Positions 1-12,196 of a stretch of DNA of 64,000 nucleotides are shown here, piece after piece (the stretch's first letter is position 1; each line of letters opens with the position of its first letter). The position numbers and the translations under genes were made by a program. This stretch comes from Ephydatia muelleri. Its lineage: Eukaryota > Porifera > Demospongiae > Spongillida > Spongillidae. The stretch covers positions 11,127,266 to 11,191,265 of the forward strand of contig JABACO010000006.1 of assembly GCA_013339895.1 (NCBI GenBank), written 5' to 3'. Below the pieces are notes generated by a model that saw only the letters and a list, made by a program, of their open reading frames with translations, was not told where the DNA came from and made no database searches.

Positions 1-1634
1 TGTGCTCCTCGTTTCTGGGCTCGTGTGGTCTACACAATAGCAAATGCCTTTGGAGCAAATTTAGGGTGGTTATCTTTTCAAAATAGTTCCTTTATTTCTT
101 TACTTACCCTCAATAGGGTTCTTGAGCTTGTGAATATGTGCTTACCTCAATATTCTAACAAGGGTATTGTTGTTGCTGCAGATGAGTTTTCAGAAGTTGT
201 GAAAGGTTTGAGATCAAATTCTGAACTGCAGGATGACCAAATATCACTAATACTGTCCTCCATCACTAAACCAATTTATTCCCATCCATGCTCTGCGCTG
301 ATTGTCTCAGGTTTTGTGGTTAAAGATCTACAGTTGCTTATGACAGCGGCAAGTAGTCGTCCACTCACCATGTTGTGGCTCAACCCTGCAGTACAGTCAA
401 CTCGGGAGCAGTATTATCCCATTTTGGAAGAACTGAAGAAGAGGTACCCAAAAGCGGGTACGTTTCCCTTTGCACTATATGAATGGACAAAGTTCTCACC
501 AGGTTTATTGGGGCTTTGGCTGGAAATGCACAAAGCCACCTGCCCCATACTCTCTATTGCCCAACTGAACCCACCTGTTGTTGGTGCATTGGCGTATAAA
601 CTTGCACAAGAGCCTTCTTTTTTTGCTGAATACTGGAAAGAATGTTTTGATCTGAAGACAAAAGATCTTTTAGATCTGAAGTGCGCTTGAGTAAATATGA
701 GCAATTTTATGCCCTTATCCACCTTGTACCACCAGATGATCAAGGTCTGCTAGGGTTTCTGAATCCATTCCTTGTCATTCATGAATTAATTAGGAAGAAT
801 TATCCAGAGGCAGAAATGGATGTATTCCAGAAGTTGGAAAGTGCCTTCACCACAGTGCCATGGGATGCAGATGCCAAAGGCAATGCACTAGAGATGCTAG
901 TAGTATCAGCTCTGCAACTAAGACAGATGCACACTCAAAGTTCCAGCTTTTCCTTTAGCAAGGTTCTCTCTGCACTGTGTGGTGTTTTAAATCATCCCAG
1001 TCATCTATCCAGTCTTACTATTAGCACAAAGGGTGTGAAATTTCGTGGCACTTTAGCAACTGGAGTGGGATCATTCCCTTGTCATGACTCTTTTCCTGTT
1101 AATAAAGGAGAAGCAAAACCAACTGGACACTCATTCTGTGATGATGAAGAAATGAAGGAGGCACGAAGGATAGCTGCTATTGGTGCTATTAAGAGCCATG
1201 GCATTATATATCCCACCAGTGTAATGAATAAGGGGTGTGATATCATTTTGGTGCTGAATTTCGAAGAGAAAAGCAAAGGATGTGCTCTGATCATTTTTGA
1301 AATTAAGTCTTTTTCCAGTACAACAGTTCTGGGTAAGAACACACCTTCAACAAAGGCACGCATGGTACTGGAAGGGCTCCTGAAAAATCCAAATCCACTG
1401 GAAGGGTGTAATGTGTGCTTTACGGTGTGCGTGACCAACGGAGCCAATGTTACGTACGACGTTGCATCTCTTGATCAATGCATTAAAGACCTTAAAGATC
1501 AAGGAATTAGTGTGTCCCTTCACAGTGTGAGCACGAAGGAACAGTGGATGAGTCTTCTTTCTCCCTCCCTGTATTTTGCTCTACCAGACATAGATGAAGG
1601 TACAAGGCCAATCAACAGTCAAAGAATACAGTGA
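1..1634 (+). pseudogene. NTPase-nuclease (Crinkler/RHS-like) copy 1, cut by window edge
   Basis: The reading frame is open from the first base and enters inside the P-loop NTPase domain, just after where the Walker A motif lies in the full copies. The Walker B stretch IVVAADEF is present (about 165-190). The C-terminal nuclease-like part is present in a second frame (681-1634) with GCDIILVLNF and FEIKSF, the D...ExK signature of the PD-(D/E)XK fold. The frame breaks near 684: compared with the copy at 43376-45801 there is a two-base GC insertion in the sequence around GTGCGCTTGAG. A 9-base in-frame deletion is also seen near 1411. Bases 1-660 match 44161-44820 almost exactly. I infer a recently duplicated, now broken gene whose 5' part lies outside the window. 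Confidence 0.8.
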
Positions 1635-2455
1635 TAACACTTGTTATTTAGAGGTGCATATTAGATAAGCAGTATCAATGCAGCTGATGTGTTTAGTCCT
1701 ACCAAGAATTGCAAATCCAGTACATGTATTGTGATTAGCACAGGTCACTATACTTATGTATGATAGCTGTTTACCAGGCTGTATTGTACAGTGGGTAACG
1801 TGATAAAAATTTAGCATGAATTTTAATGTTATTAGTGACCCTTATCCACGTAAGAGCATTTTATTTAATTTATACGTATCTGATAGACGAACGTTCTTCA
1901 AATTAGTGAATTAAATATAGCTCAAACACACATACTTAGGGCGAGTTGGTTTTAACAGATGCGCAGGTGACTTCATGTGCCACTCTTCGTTCTCATGGGG
2001 GGATGCGCAAGAATGCGGAGTATATCATTATTAATATATTATATTCACGAGTGATTGACTCGGTGTTGTAATAAGCACATCCTCGTCGTACGTATGTCTA
2101 TCGTTATACACAGCCCAATTCGTGAAAAAATGCACAATCACTAAAACAAAAACTCCAAAATTCCTGCAGCGATTAGCGTAAAGGGGTGGAGCCTATGTCC
2201 GGAAGTAGGAGTTCTCAAGTGGAGGCAGTGAAGGCAGCATCAACAGAAGGGAAGCTCTCGTAGAACTCCTGTGAGTGGACACATGGTAGTCACATGACCA
2301 AGATCACATGATAGTCATATGACCATGGATCACAGTCACATGACTACACACAGCAAAGACATAACTGACCTTGAAGAGGGTGACACACTGCAGCACACCT
2401 GTGGTGGAAGAGTAAGAGAGAGGGGAGGGAGGGGAGGGGAGGAGAATCACCACGT
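1635..2455. repeat. Shared 3' tail of the NTPase-nuclease unit
   Basis: No gene is seen here. The stretch is nearly identical to 45802-46620, and its first ~500 bases also recur in both arms of the inverted duplication (17891-20320 and 38345-40795), where a RAG1-like element interrupts it. It holds the intact (empty) target site CTGATAGACGAACG near 1886. From 2278 to 2345 there is a cluster of CACATGA/TCATATGA words, followed by a GGGGA-rich tract at 2415-2440. The tail therefore travels with the upstream gene as part of the duplicated unit. Confidence 0.75.
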
Positions 2456-3589
2456 GGATGAATACGGTGTCACTGCTAAATAAAGATATTTATAAATTTA
2501 ACCACAACTATTTTTATGTATTCCACTGCACAACAGCTGGTACCATAGAGGCATGGAATTATATTTTGAAAAAAGTTGATCATCCAGAAAAGCATGTGCC
2601 CCTGATGTCTTTATTTGCCAACACTACCCCGTCATCATTGGTCGTCAAAGACAGTTCTATGATGATCTTAATGAGCCACTTCGGAAGCAAATGAAGGTGC
2701 AATGAAATTGATTGTTATATTGATTTATGCAGAATATGTATCATAGAAAATAGCTAAAAGGAAGCCAAGCTCACTGCTGAAAGAAAAGGGTCAAAAAGGG
2801 CCAAAACTTCACAATCAAATAGAACTTGTGGATACTATCAACAAAAGCCTTTGACAGTTTTGCATCAAAGGTAATTATCATTAAAGATTACTGGTGTATT
2901 GCCTTTACCTGTCTGTTGTCATTGCATACATTAAAGAAACAGCTGCATCTCCCCTTATAAGCATTGTTAATGAACATGTACAGGGAAATAAGGAGGCAAT
3001 AGAGGTGGTCGGACAAGTGAGAACATAAGGTGGATGATAATACTTTTGTATTTTGCAGTACTAAAGCTGTCCTCATCACACAGAAGTAGTACAGAAGAAC
3101 ATAGATCTGCAACGGATGTGCATGTTGGAACAGAGCCAGTTACATGCCAAATAGAAAGACATAATGGGTAAGAACTATAATTAGCAACTCAATTTCCATG
3201 ATAGCTCTTTCATAACACCAGGCCATGTACTTCCCACATTGATGAGGCAAGTTAGCCTGAATGCATGAATAGAACTGTAATGTTACTTTAAAATCTCAAG
3301 GATCAACCTGGCTCTTTGCTACACATATCAAGAAAGGCTAACAAAGGTCTTCAGAACACAGCTAGACTGTTTTGGCTGAATGCTGCATTGCAATCAATAG
3401 CAACAACTCCATTACACATGTTATTGAAAGGTACTAAGTTTACTGCTGAAATATTTTCTTTGGAATAACCTTTCTTTTTAGCTCTTGATTCATCATTGCA
3501 TTCTTATATGCAAGATCTTTTTACACGAGTTATGGATGAACATGAGAGAAGCACTAACTCCCTTGTGACTCAACACGGTTGGCTGTAGG

Positions 3590-3790
3590 TGTTATGCTGT
3601 ATTAATTAACAGGATACACACATGGGTCTTGATATCCAAGATACCAGTGTCAATGAACCTAGGTCCTTTGTAGAAAGTTGTATCTAAAAAGTTTAGCTGT
3701 TCAAAGTCACACTCATGTGTGAATTTGATTGTGTCATAGAGAAGATTTATCTCTGACACATAGCTAGCAAACTCATTTAACTTGTCTTCA
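3590..3790 (-). pseudogene. Reverse-transcriptase fragment, Penelope-like style
   Basis: Read on the minus strand this matches 47736-47924, where the frame is open and gives NFLDTTFYKGPRF followed by TGILDIKTH. The pattern FLDxTxYKGxRF...LDxKT is familiar from the end of the reverse-transcriptase domain of Penelope-like and related GIY-YIG retroelements found in many aquatic animals. Here the frame carries stops and indels. Only a fragment of about 60 residues is visible. Confidence 0.4.
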
Positions 3791-4597
3791 AACCAGATTG
3801 CTCTAAGTGAAGAGACTGGTCATCTTAACTATGGAATACAAAATGACTGCTCAGAAGGAATGACACTGTTGCTTAATTAATAAGCTTTTGCTTGGAACTG
3901 AGGTATTATGAGATACCTTTGTAATACATCATATTACATGGGCAATGCATATAGGCACTCCACTGCACCAATCTTTTTCAAATATGATATGCCAATTGCT
4001 GTTCTAAGGTACATCATTGCTCTTCTTTGCCTGATTTAACATTTCTTAATCAGCCTGTGTATGAAGCTACATCATGGCAGTATTCATCATATATTAATAT
4101 CATGCAGTATTCATGAAAGCAGCCAAAAATCAAGCATTTATGAACTGGTGGAAGATTGGCTCAATGATTACATGAGTTCAATGAAAGGACCTCAAGTGTA
4201 AGGGTATGATAAACAAAGTATTTAATTCATGCTACTTTTGATAGTGTGTGCAATACATGCAACAAGTGTCTGAATATGGAAAAGAAGGAGATAGCTTTTC
4301 CAGCAGTTTTGATCATTCATTGTGATAGGGTATCTAGATCAAGTAATAAAAAGATTCAAAATGCAATTCAACTACCAAGGTAAAATAATGCCTACATCAA
4401 TTGCATGTATAAACTACAACGCAAATGTCAAAAATAATAGATCCTTTCAAATGGTTCATTCATGCTCAAGAACAAGACCAATATACGAGCTGAATGCAGT
4501 CGTGGTATGGAAACATCAGTGTATAGTATCTCTTTTACTTTACAAGTTTTTAGATTCACCATGCATGGAAAACATTCCCACTCTGGACATTGTAACT

Positions 4598-5392
4598 GGG
4601 TCAATTTCCGAGAAAATGAAAAGTGGCTATATATATAAAAAGTTATAAAAATGCTTCACGTTTGAATCGCTAAAACTCCATAACGGTTTAAGCAATCAAC
4701 TTCCTATTTCGAACACTTCGTGCCACACCACTTCTCTCGATTTTGGTGTCTTACCCTTGCTCCTTGCCGACGTTACAAGACACAATACCCCGAGGGTTTC
4801 AATATCCAGGTAGCTCCCTGCAGGAATGTCCAAATCACTTCAAAATCGATATGCACGTAAAGGAGTCCTGTCACTATTGATTTCTGCAGATCGTTGATTT
4901 TTACCTCTTCCGTTATGGAGATACAGCAATGCAAAGTAAGTCCACGTTTCCCGCTCGAATCGCGCCTTTCTCAGTCCTTGAACCGCTTCCATTCTCCCGA
5001 GTGGGACTGAGAAAGGCGCGATTCGAGCGGAAACGTGGACTTTACTTTGCATTGCTGTATCTCCATAACGGATAAGGTAAAAATCAACGATCTGCAGAAA
5101 TAAACAGTGACAGGACTCCTTTACGTGCATATCGATTTTGAAGTGATTTGGACATTCCTGCAGGGAGCTACCTGGATTTTGAACCCCTCGGGGTACTGTG
5201 CCTTGTAACGTCGGCAAGGAGCAAGGGTAAGACACCAAAATCGATTTTCGTAGAGAGAAGTGGTGTGGCAAGAAGTGTTCGAAATAGGAAGTTGATAGCT
5301 TAAACCTTTACGGAGTTTTAGCGATTCAAACGTGAAGCATTTTATAACTTTTTATATATATAGCCACTTTTCATTTTCTCGGAAACTGACCC
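4598..5392. mobile_element. 795-bp foldback (long inverted repeat) element, family 1
   Basis: Two arms of about 380 bases are reverse complements of each other around a ~26-base loop near 4978-5005. Examples are CTTTCTCAGTCC against GGACTGAGAAAG, and TCCATAACGG repeated at both sides. The ends are GGGTCAATTTCCGAG and its inverted partner CTCGGAAACTGACCC. The paralogous region at 48745-48760 reads GTAACTACTGAATG without the element, so the insertion and the target duplication AACT (4594-4597 and 5393-5396) can be read directly. The ends allow a 2-4 base duplication. It has no coding capacity. A related element lies at 52505-53289. Confidence 0.85.
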
Positions 5393-6903
5393 AACTACTG
5401 AATGATGGTGAATTTGTTTATTGATTGTTTCTTTAAAAATAGATACATGTGCAGTGAGATGTAGGAATGAATGGATTCACTATAATGACAGTACTGCAAC
5501 TGCTATTTCCTCGCCATTTTATAACTCTTCGTGCCTTGTTGAGGTATCAAAACCATTTGTTTTAGCCAATTATATAAATATGTAGGAAAATATCTGCATT
5601 GTGATATACACATGCACAATGAAAACAGTGAGTTAAATTGCTCAGTCTAGTTTTCAATTTAGTGCTTCCCAAGCCAAATATTGCCAGAAGTGACATTCCA
5701 TTTCAATGTGAACTGCCTAGCAAAGAGCTTGTAAGTGCCTATAGTTTCCATTCATATCTTTGTCAGAATTATGAAGGATTGAGCCCACAAATTGAAACAA
5801 AGGTAAATCAATACACTTCCTTCATTTCTCAATTCAAATGCAATTAGTTAGATAAACGACAAGCTGCCAGCACCTGACAAACGTTTTCAACTAGAAATGG
5901 AAAGAATATTCAATGGGCAATGTTTAGACTCAAAGGGCATCATGATGTATTTCACTGTCATATGTGCAATTCATTTTGAAGGTTAGTTCAGCATACATGA
6001 ACCTACTGCAAATGAATGGGCTCAAGGTTGTAGGAGATATCGTATAACCTATACTAATAACTTTGCTTTCAGATGGGAAAGTGTTTTGATCCCTCTTTTC
6101 TGCCAATGTTTAACATATGGAGAAATGGCCCATACATAGGCGGTCATCTTGCTTTTTCTTTTTAATTGAATGTCAAACACATTCATAATTTACGATAAAT
6201 TAGACTGATTGTGAATCTGTGCTTTAAAAGATTATACCATTAACCATTCGTAAACTAAAATCAAGACAACAATTTAATTTCTACCGCGCATAATTTATTC
6301 ATAAACGAAGTAGTCATTACGTATACCTTGCGTCATCTTAGTAAAGTTACAAAATTATGTCGGCTAGGTAGGTTATAAACTTTAATAGCTGTGACGTAAC
6401 TATCAAGACAATTTGAATTACAATTATAATTGTACCGATACAATTAACATATCAGTTGTGCGTCACTTGCACTGGAGAAGTGGAGCGCATCAATTAGGCA
6501 CAATGATCCATGCAGGGATCGAACTACGTATGCCCTTCATGCTTTCATCTTCTGAGACGCAGGTGTTTTGGTGAGTGTACTGTGTGAATTTAGTAGCGTA
6601 CCCCCCCCCCCCCCCCCCCCCCAAGTGGGCTACACATGTACCTGTCCATAGCTGTGTCCAGCGGCGTAGTCAGTTACATCGTATACATGAATATCACAAC
6701 AGGAGAAGCAGGCATGTTGGGTATGTGTTTGTGTGTGTGCATGTGTGTGTGCGTGTGTGTGTATGTGTGTGTGATTGTGTGCGTGTGTATGTGTGTGTCA
6801 CTGACTGTATATACATGCATAGATAATCTATGATACATGTACATGTATGTGTGATGTGATTGTGTGCAATCTCATGTCATCCTCTTCCCCCTCCTTCCCC
6901 CAG

Positions 6904-7146
6904 CACCTGATGAATTTGATGCTGTGTCAGTGCAGAATGTGGGCTCCACCTACATCATTGTGTCTTGGGACTTGCCAACTCACAGTAATGGCATCCTCAT
7001 CAACTTCAGTTTGTATTGCAATGGTGCTCTGGCGGGTGTCCTGCCCCTTACTGTGATCAGCTACAACACCACCAGCCTCCTCCCCTTCACTTTGTACATG
7101 TACATGTATGTCTTCTCTGCTACCGTGTGCAACATGCGCAAATAAC
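6904..7146 (+). pseudogene. Fibronectin type III-like exon fragment
   Basis: After a CCCCCAG acceptor the frame reads APDEFDAVSVQNVGSTYIIV, then SWDLPTHSNGILINFSLYCN, ending in an LLPFTLY segment. This follows the FN3 pattern: Pro-rich start, the S.SW..P..NG...Y.LY.NG core of strands B-C, and a C-terminal tyrosine strand, as in usherin-like or receptor-tyrosine-phosphatase ectodomains. A second short block with splice-like ends lies at 7200-7281. The frame then runs into low-complexity CT repeats, so this looks like a stranded gene piece rather than a whole gene. Confidence 0.45.
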
Positions 7147-7369
7147 AGTGTGCATGGTACATGTATATGATCTGTGCTCAGTACGTTATCTGTTGGACAG
7201 GTCCTCCAGTCATGCCCACAGGCACTGCACTCCAGTTGGAACGTGGTGTTGGGCGTCATCAGTGCTGCAGCCAGCCTGCCCAGGTACATTGTGTACACTT
7301 CAATCACTTAGTTTGTGTTCCATCTTTCTTTGCTCTTATCCCTCTCTCCTCCTTCCTTTCTTTCTCTCC

Positions 7370-7707
7370 TGTCTCACCTACTCCCTCACTTCCTCCTGAA
7401 GTCCTTTCTTTCTCTCCTGTCTCACCTACTCCCTCACTTCCTCCTGAAGTCCTTTCTTTCTCTCCTGTCTCACCTACTCCCTCACTTCCTCCTGAAGTCC
7501 TTTCTTTCTCTCCTGTCTCACCTACTCCCTCACTTCCTCCTGAAGTCCTTTCTTTCTCTCCTGTCTCACTTCCTCCTGAAGTCCTTTCTTTCTCTCCTGT
7601 CTCACTTCCTCCTGAAGTCCTTTCTTTCTCTCCTGTCTCACCTACTCCCTCACTTCCTCCTGAAGTCCTTTCTTTCTCTCCTGTCTCACCTACTCCCTCA
7701 CTTCCTC
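7370..7707. repeat. 36/48-bp CT-rich minisatellite
   Basis: A unit of CTTCCTCCTGAAGTCCTTTC followed by TTTCTCTCCTGTCTCACCTA and CTCCCTCA (48 bases) repeats about seven times. Two internal units lack the 12-base CCTACTCCCTCA part, giving 36 bases. Long open frames on both strands here are repeat artefacts. Confidence 0.9.
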
Positions 7708-7936
7708 CCTCCCTTCCTCCTTCCTTCCTCCCCCCTCCCTCCCTCCCCCTCCATCCCTCCCTCACTCCCTCCATCCATCCCTCCCTCACTCCCTCTCTCC
7801 TGTCCTCCTGTAGTCATGTACATGTACACCAGCAGGTCTGGCAAAATTACACATACCATTTATCCTCCCTCCCTCCCTCCCTCCCTCCCTCCCTCCCTCC
7901 CTCCCTCCCTCCCTCCCTCCCTCCCTCCCTCCCTCC
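7708..7936. repeat. (CTCC)n tracts
   Basis: Two tracts of CTCC/CTTCC words (7708-7800 and 7864-7936) separated by a unique segment at 7801-7863. Part of that segment (GGCAAAATTACACATACCATTT) is repeated at 7962-7985, so the block has itself been tandemly duplicated. Confidence 0.85.
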
Positions 7937-8069
7937 TGTAGTCATGTTGCAGGGGCATCTCTGGCAAAATTACACATACCATTTATCCTCCCTTCCTCTT
8001 ACCTCCCTTCACCTTCACCTCCTCACTTTCCCTTGCTCCTCCAGTACATTGTGATTCCAACCTTCTCAG

Positions 8070-8186
8070 CATGAGAAGGACAGCCCTCCTGAGGGACCCC
8101 CTGATCCTGAGTCAGACACTAATGACATTGTCATCAGCGTATTTATTAATAAGATCATTAACCCTGACAACTCCTTTGGCTCCTCC
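8070..8186 (+). pseudogene. Possible receptor-ectodomain exon fragment
   Basis: A 39-codon open block is bounded by TTCTCAG and GTGAGT. It reads HEKDSPPEGPPDPESDTNDI and then VISVFINKIINPDNSFGSS. The PPEGPP...SDTN...V.VFI pattern resembles the linker after FN3 repeats in receptor phosphatase-like proteins. Together with the FN3 block at 6904 it may be a remnant of one gene. Evidence is weak. Confidence 0.3.
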
Positions 8187-8576
8187 GTGAGTACTCCACT
8201 CAATATGCCTAGGCCTTATACGGTCATACCTTAGCGCTCTTCCCCAGGACCCCATGTGCATCCTTCTACAACTCTCCTCTCTGCTAGTGGAGCATACTGC
8301 CCCAAACATTCATGACTCCAACAAGTCAGTACAGATACAGATGTGTAGTGTATTATCGTTGATATAGTGTACTGTTGGCCTTCTATCTCCCTAGGTACTG
8401 TTGTTTATGTTGGCCTTGGGGCCTGACTGCTACCACAAGGGCAGTCCAAGGTGTACACAACCATTGTCCTGGCTAAAATGAATACAATCAAAGCATCTTG
8501 TGAGCAGACCTGCTTTGATTGGCAGATAGTGTGGCAGATACATATACGTACATGAAGATTGGACTACTTGTGAGGG

Positions 8577-8619
<43 letters not shown>

Positions 8620-11600
8620 GTCTTAATGCCTGTGGTTATTTTATCTCACATCCATGGGAGGAGCTACACCTCTATGTAATGGGCATTATCTGTGTACATG
8701 TAGGCACAAGCGCTTCCATACACTCTTTGACTTGTTGAAATATGGGTTGATGTCGAAGTACAATGTAATGTGCTCTTCCCTAGACCCTATGGAGGAGCTT
8801 ACAGCCAGTCCCCCATACCCCAGCTGGAGCAGGACGTGGGCATGGGTCATTTGTCCCCCCCCCCCCCCCCCCTCCCACAAACCGGGAAATCCTGGATCCA
8901 TCACTGAAATTGAATGTACTCTCTTGTCAGGATCAGCTGAACAGAATGCCCTTACAATGAAAGAGTCACCCCTCAAAAACTTGATACTGTTCTTCCTAAG
9001 GCCACACCCATCATGGGAGTGGTTGCAAAATGACTAACAGTTTTTGCTGCCTCTATCTGTGCACCATCATCTTTTATTAAAATGCTTGACCCTTGCACCC
9101 ACAAATACCATGTGCATGAAGTTGTTCACTTTATGGAGGTATCATACATATATATGTTGCATGCATGGGGCAAAGGTCTTGCCACACAACAAAATTCATG
9201 ACATTGTGCCTTTGTTCCTTGTATAAACATCCAAATTAAGATAGGATCAGAGAGGGCTATGTGCACACACACACACACACACTTGCATTGTAGCTTTTTC
9301 CTCCTTACTTATACACCTAGATCAGTTATAAGGGCATACACTTACACTGGTACACGCATTACGTCACAAGCACCATACGTATACATGCACCATACAGTAA
9401 GAGCATACACATGTGTTGGAGGCAAAATATACAGTTTTTACAATTTATTCGCAATACATAATCGATATGCTACTGCTAAACTATACTACAACAGCGTAAT
9501 ACATTATTTCTAATAAATGCTCCCTTTGTGAAGGGCACATCCGATTCGAACCTAACTAATCACAGAATCACACTGTCAACACATCGATATCGAGTACGTG
9601 GATGGAACCACACAACTACGCTTAAAGTTTCTCACCTCGGATCTGCAAAATATTAGCGTTGCTGCTGTGTTAATTTGATTAACTGGAGGTGTCGCATGTA
9701 CATGTACATGTGATCACGTTTGGCTGCTGGTTTGTTTCTCAGACACTCGATTCAGCTACGTGTAGGCCTATAGGATCCGCTAACATAAAAATACGAAGTG
9801 TTGCCAGCGTACGTAGATATCTGAGCAGCCGGTCGAGGTATATGCAGCCTACACTATCATTCTAATTTCAAGACAACGATCAGTCTACTCGGTGTAGAAA
9901 ACACAGACTCAAAGCTTTTAGTATTCCATGTAGTTATGTTTATACGCTCATTTCCCCCTGTCTACCCCGCCCCCTGGCCCACCTCGCCCCCTGGCCCACC
10001 TCACCCTCTGCCTCGACTGCACCCTCGCAGAATTGCCCTAGATGGGCGTGTCCAAGTTAGAGGTCTCACGTTAGCCAAATATCTATGGCAACCTACAGAA
10101 ACGCCATTTAAAAATGGTGCCTTATTGCACCAAAACTGGTTTACTATTTTTTTAAATGGTCCCCAAATTCTTCACGACAACATTCACTTTTTTTCATATA
10201 TTATATTATTTGGATAGTTGTAGAATAGTTCTAGAGGGTGGCAAAAGTTCTACCCCCCTCTGTTCATTAGTTATAACTAATGGAATATCTTAATTAGCAT
10301 GATTTTTTTTCCATTTTGTGTACAAGTCTATGGAATATCATATTTTCAGAAATGGTCCCAGAATTTTGGACGGTATGAGATACAAAATTTGAAATTGCCT
10401 GCATTTGAACATCATTTAGAGTAGTATTAGTGGGTAGCAAAAGTTGCAGGTCCGTTATTTAATTAAATAATAATCAAGTTTGTAAAAACGCCATACATTC
10501 TCTATGGAACGTACCGCGGAATGAAATCCAAAAATTTACAAACCGCAACTTTCGTGACCGTTCGTTTCTCCATATGAATCAAGGGGTTATAATGCTATTA
10601 GAAGGCATTCCATGCAAGGTAACAATATATTGCTTTTGATGAAGTTAATCGTTTTAAAGGGAGAGAATATTATGCAGATGCATATGCTGTTGTTCCCTAT
10701 ACATAAACCTAGGCATTGGAGTCTTTTGGTTTAAATATTTAATAATGATACATTTTGTTCTTCCAATCCCTAGATTGTATTTCCTGCATCTCATTCCATC
10801 CATTGTGTAGACTCACTTCATTACAGTGATAAAAATGCTGTCAATTGGATTTGATGGGGCATATTTTTACCTTGGTTTCATGATAATGTTTCTTGTCATT
10901 TGTAAAAAGGTTGTATGGTACAAAACATCTGTATAATTTTAGCAATCTACATGATTTTCAATCATTGTAGTCTTCCACATCTTTACCATTACAAAGGAAG
11001 GATGTTGACTGTGGGTATATATGCTAAAATTAATTCTGTTTCTACTGCCCATTTGTAATGCCTTTAGGCTGCAAGACTCAAGCTGGAGAATTATCCGTAT
11101 CTACATACACAGGTTTATTATTTTATAATTTACCATATCCTTTTACAGCCTGTAATTAATGCGTGCAGGGAATGATAGACACCAGATGGTGTATTTATCT
11201 CATGGAAAATTGTATCCACTGCAAACATCCACAGACACAATGATGGGTCAGTACATTGTTTATATCTTGTACAGAAAATGAAAATGATGCTACCCTCACT
11301 GCTGTTGCAATTTCATCTAGTCCAAAGTCTCCTCTGTCGTGTGGGGGAAGGTACCATGGTACAATTTAATGGATTTAACAGTGATGTGGTATGTTTGGCT
11401 CAGAGAGTGAAGAAAGCTATGATGCAGGAAGTGCAGCTGAGACCAAAGATGATCAAGTGGAGCAAGGGGCAATTCTCATATATAAACACTCCAGACTATG
11501 ACGACATATGTACTCTCAAACGGGAAAGGTTAGGAGATATAGTAATTGGATTTATAATACACTTCTTTGTAGAATTGTGTAATCCAATCAACCTTCGAGC

Positions 11601-11911
11601 CACATAAATACGCCCTTTTTTGAGGGTATATACTCGGGTCCTATGTATAAACACATTGCATCGTTGTATTGATCACAGAATTTTTGGACTGTGCGCAATG
11701 ATTTATTTTCGCCACAATTAAGTTATAGGATTGCGGGAGATGCGTTAACCATGCATGCAAGACCGTTTTATCAGCCTGAAGTGTGAATGCTTAATATATG
11801 ATTCAATCGCATGCCATATCTCTTTTCAGATGTACTATGAGTGATAGGGTTAGTGTCAATCACTGTGTATGGTTAAAACTCGAAGAACTGTTTCAGCGTA
11901 CACTTAAATGT

Positions 11912-12196
11912 AACAAGTAAATAAAAACATTCTCTACGAGAAAGTTGGTGGGATATAGGATTTGAAGGCAATTGGTGGTGTAAAAAGCAAGGAAACAAGG
12001 TCTTATCAGAAGGGAAAATGTAATAGTCCTATATTTAGCACATTTCTAGGGCGTATGTTGTTTGTGTGCTAAATATAGGACTATTACATTTTCCCTTCTG
12101 ATAAGACCTTGTTTCCTTGCGTTTTTACACCACCAATTGCCTTCAAATCCTATATCCCACCAACTTTCTCGTAGAGAATGTTTTTATTTACTTGTT
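11912..12196. mobile_element. 285-bp hairpin element
   Basis: Arms of about 130 bases are near-perfect reverse complements. The left arm begins AACAAGTAAATAAAAACATT and the right arm ends with its inverse; the loop is at about 12042-12066. There is no coding content. It is most likely a non-autonomous foldback or MITE. No second copy is in the window. Confidence 0.75.

Larger units (their letters stand above)
2456..6113 (+). pseudogene. Unidentified degenerate multi-exon region, copy A (continues 10577-11600)
   Basis: Several short open blocks flanked by plausible splice sites suggest an old spliced gene. Examples are a block ending near 3170 (SSSHRSSTEEHRSATDVHVG), one at 3482-3585, one near 4025-4080, and one at 4245-4378 containing CNTCNKCLNMEKKEI followed by FPAVLIIHCDRVSRSS. 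That last block recalls the zinc-knuckle and following strand of ubiquitin-specific proteases (CxxC ... P-x-VLIIH-x-R), but no Cys or His box is visible, so this is weak. The sequence recurs at 46621-50377. Small indels between the copies, a foldback insertion and a 4.46-kb insertion argue that this copy is not functional. Bases 10577-11400 continue the match, including an acidic/Ser block ENENDATLTAVAISSSPKSP near 11277. Confidence 0.4.
6114..10576. other. 4.46-kb insertion present in copy A only
   Basis: The copy at 49486-49500 runs uninterrupted (GCCAATGTTTAAATCAAGG). In this copy the same sequence is split, and the inserted DNA begins CATATGGAGAAA and ends with the inverse, TTTCTCCATATG. 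Inside are a poly-C tract (6601-6622), TG repeats (6730-6800, 8579-8618), a CA repeat (9263-9282), a fibronectin-III-like exon, a CT-rich minisatellite and AT-rich unassigned DNA (9300-10570). No transposase was recognised. Only the outer 12 bases are inverted repeats. Confidence 0.6.

Noticed and set aside
2278..2345. Cluster of CACATGA words as a regulatory array
   Set aside because: Spacing is irregular and nothing nearby is a convincing promoter; recorded only as part of the repeat tail.
7161..8054. Long Ser/Pro/Leu-rich open frames
   Set aside because: They are produced by the CT-rich minisatellite and CTCC tracts and are open on both strands.
9530..9610. Possible tRNA because of a GATTCGAACC T-loop-like word
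   Set aside because: No matching acceptor stem or anticodon arm was found on either strand.
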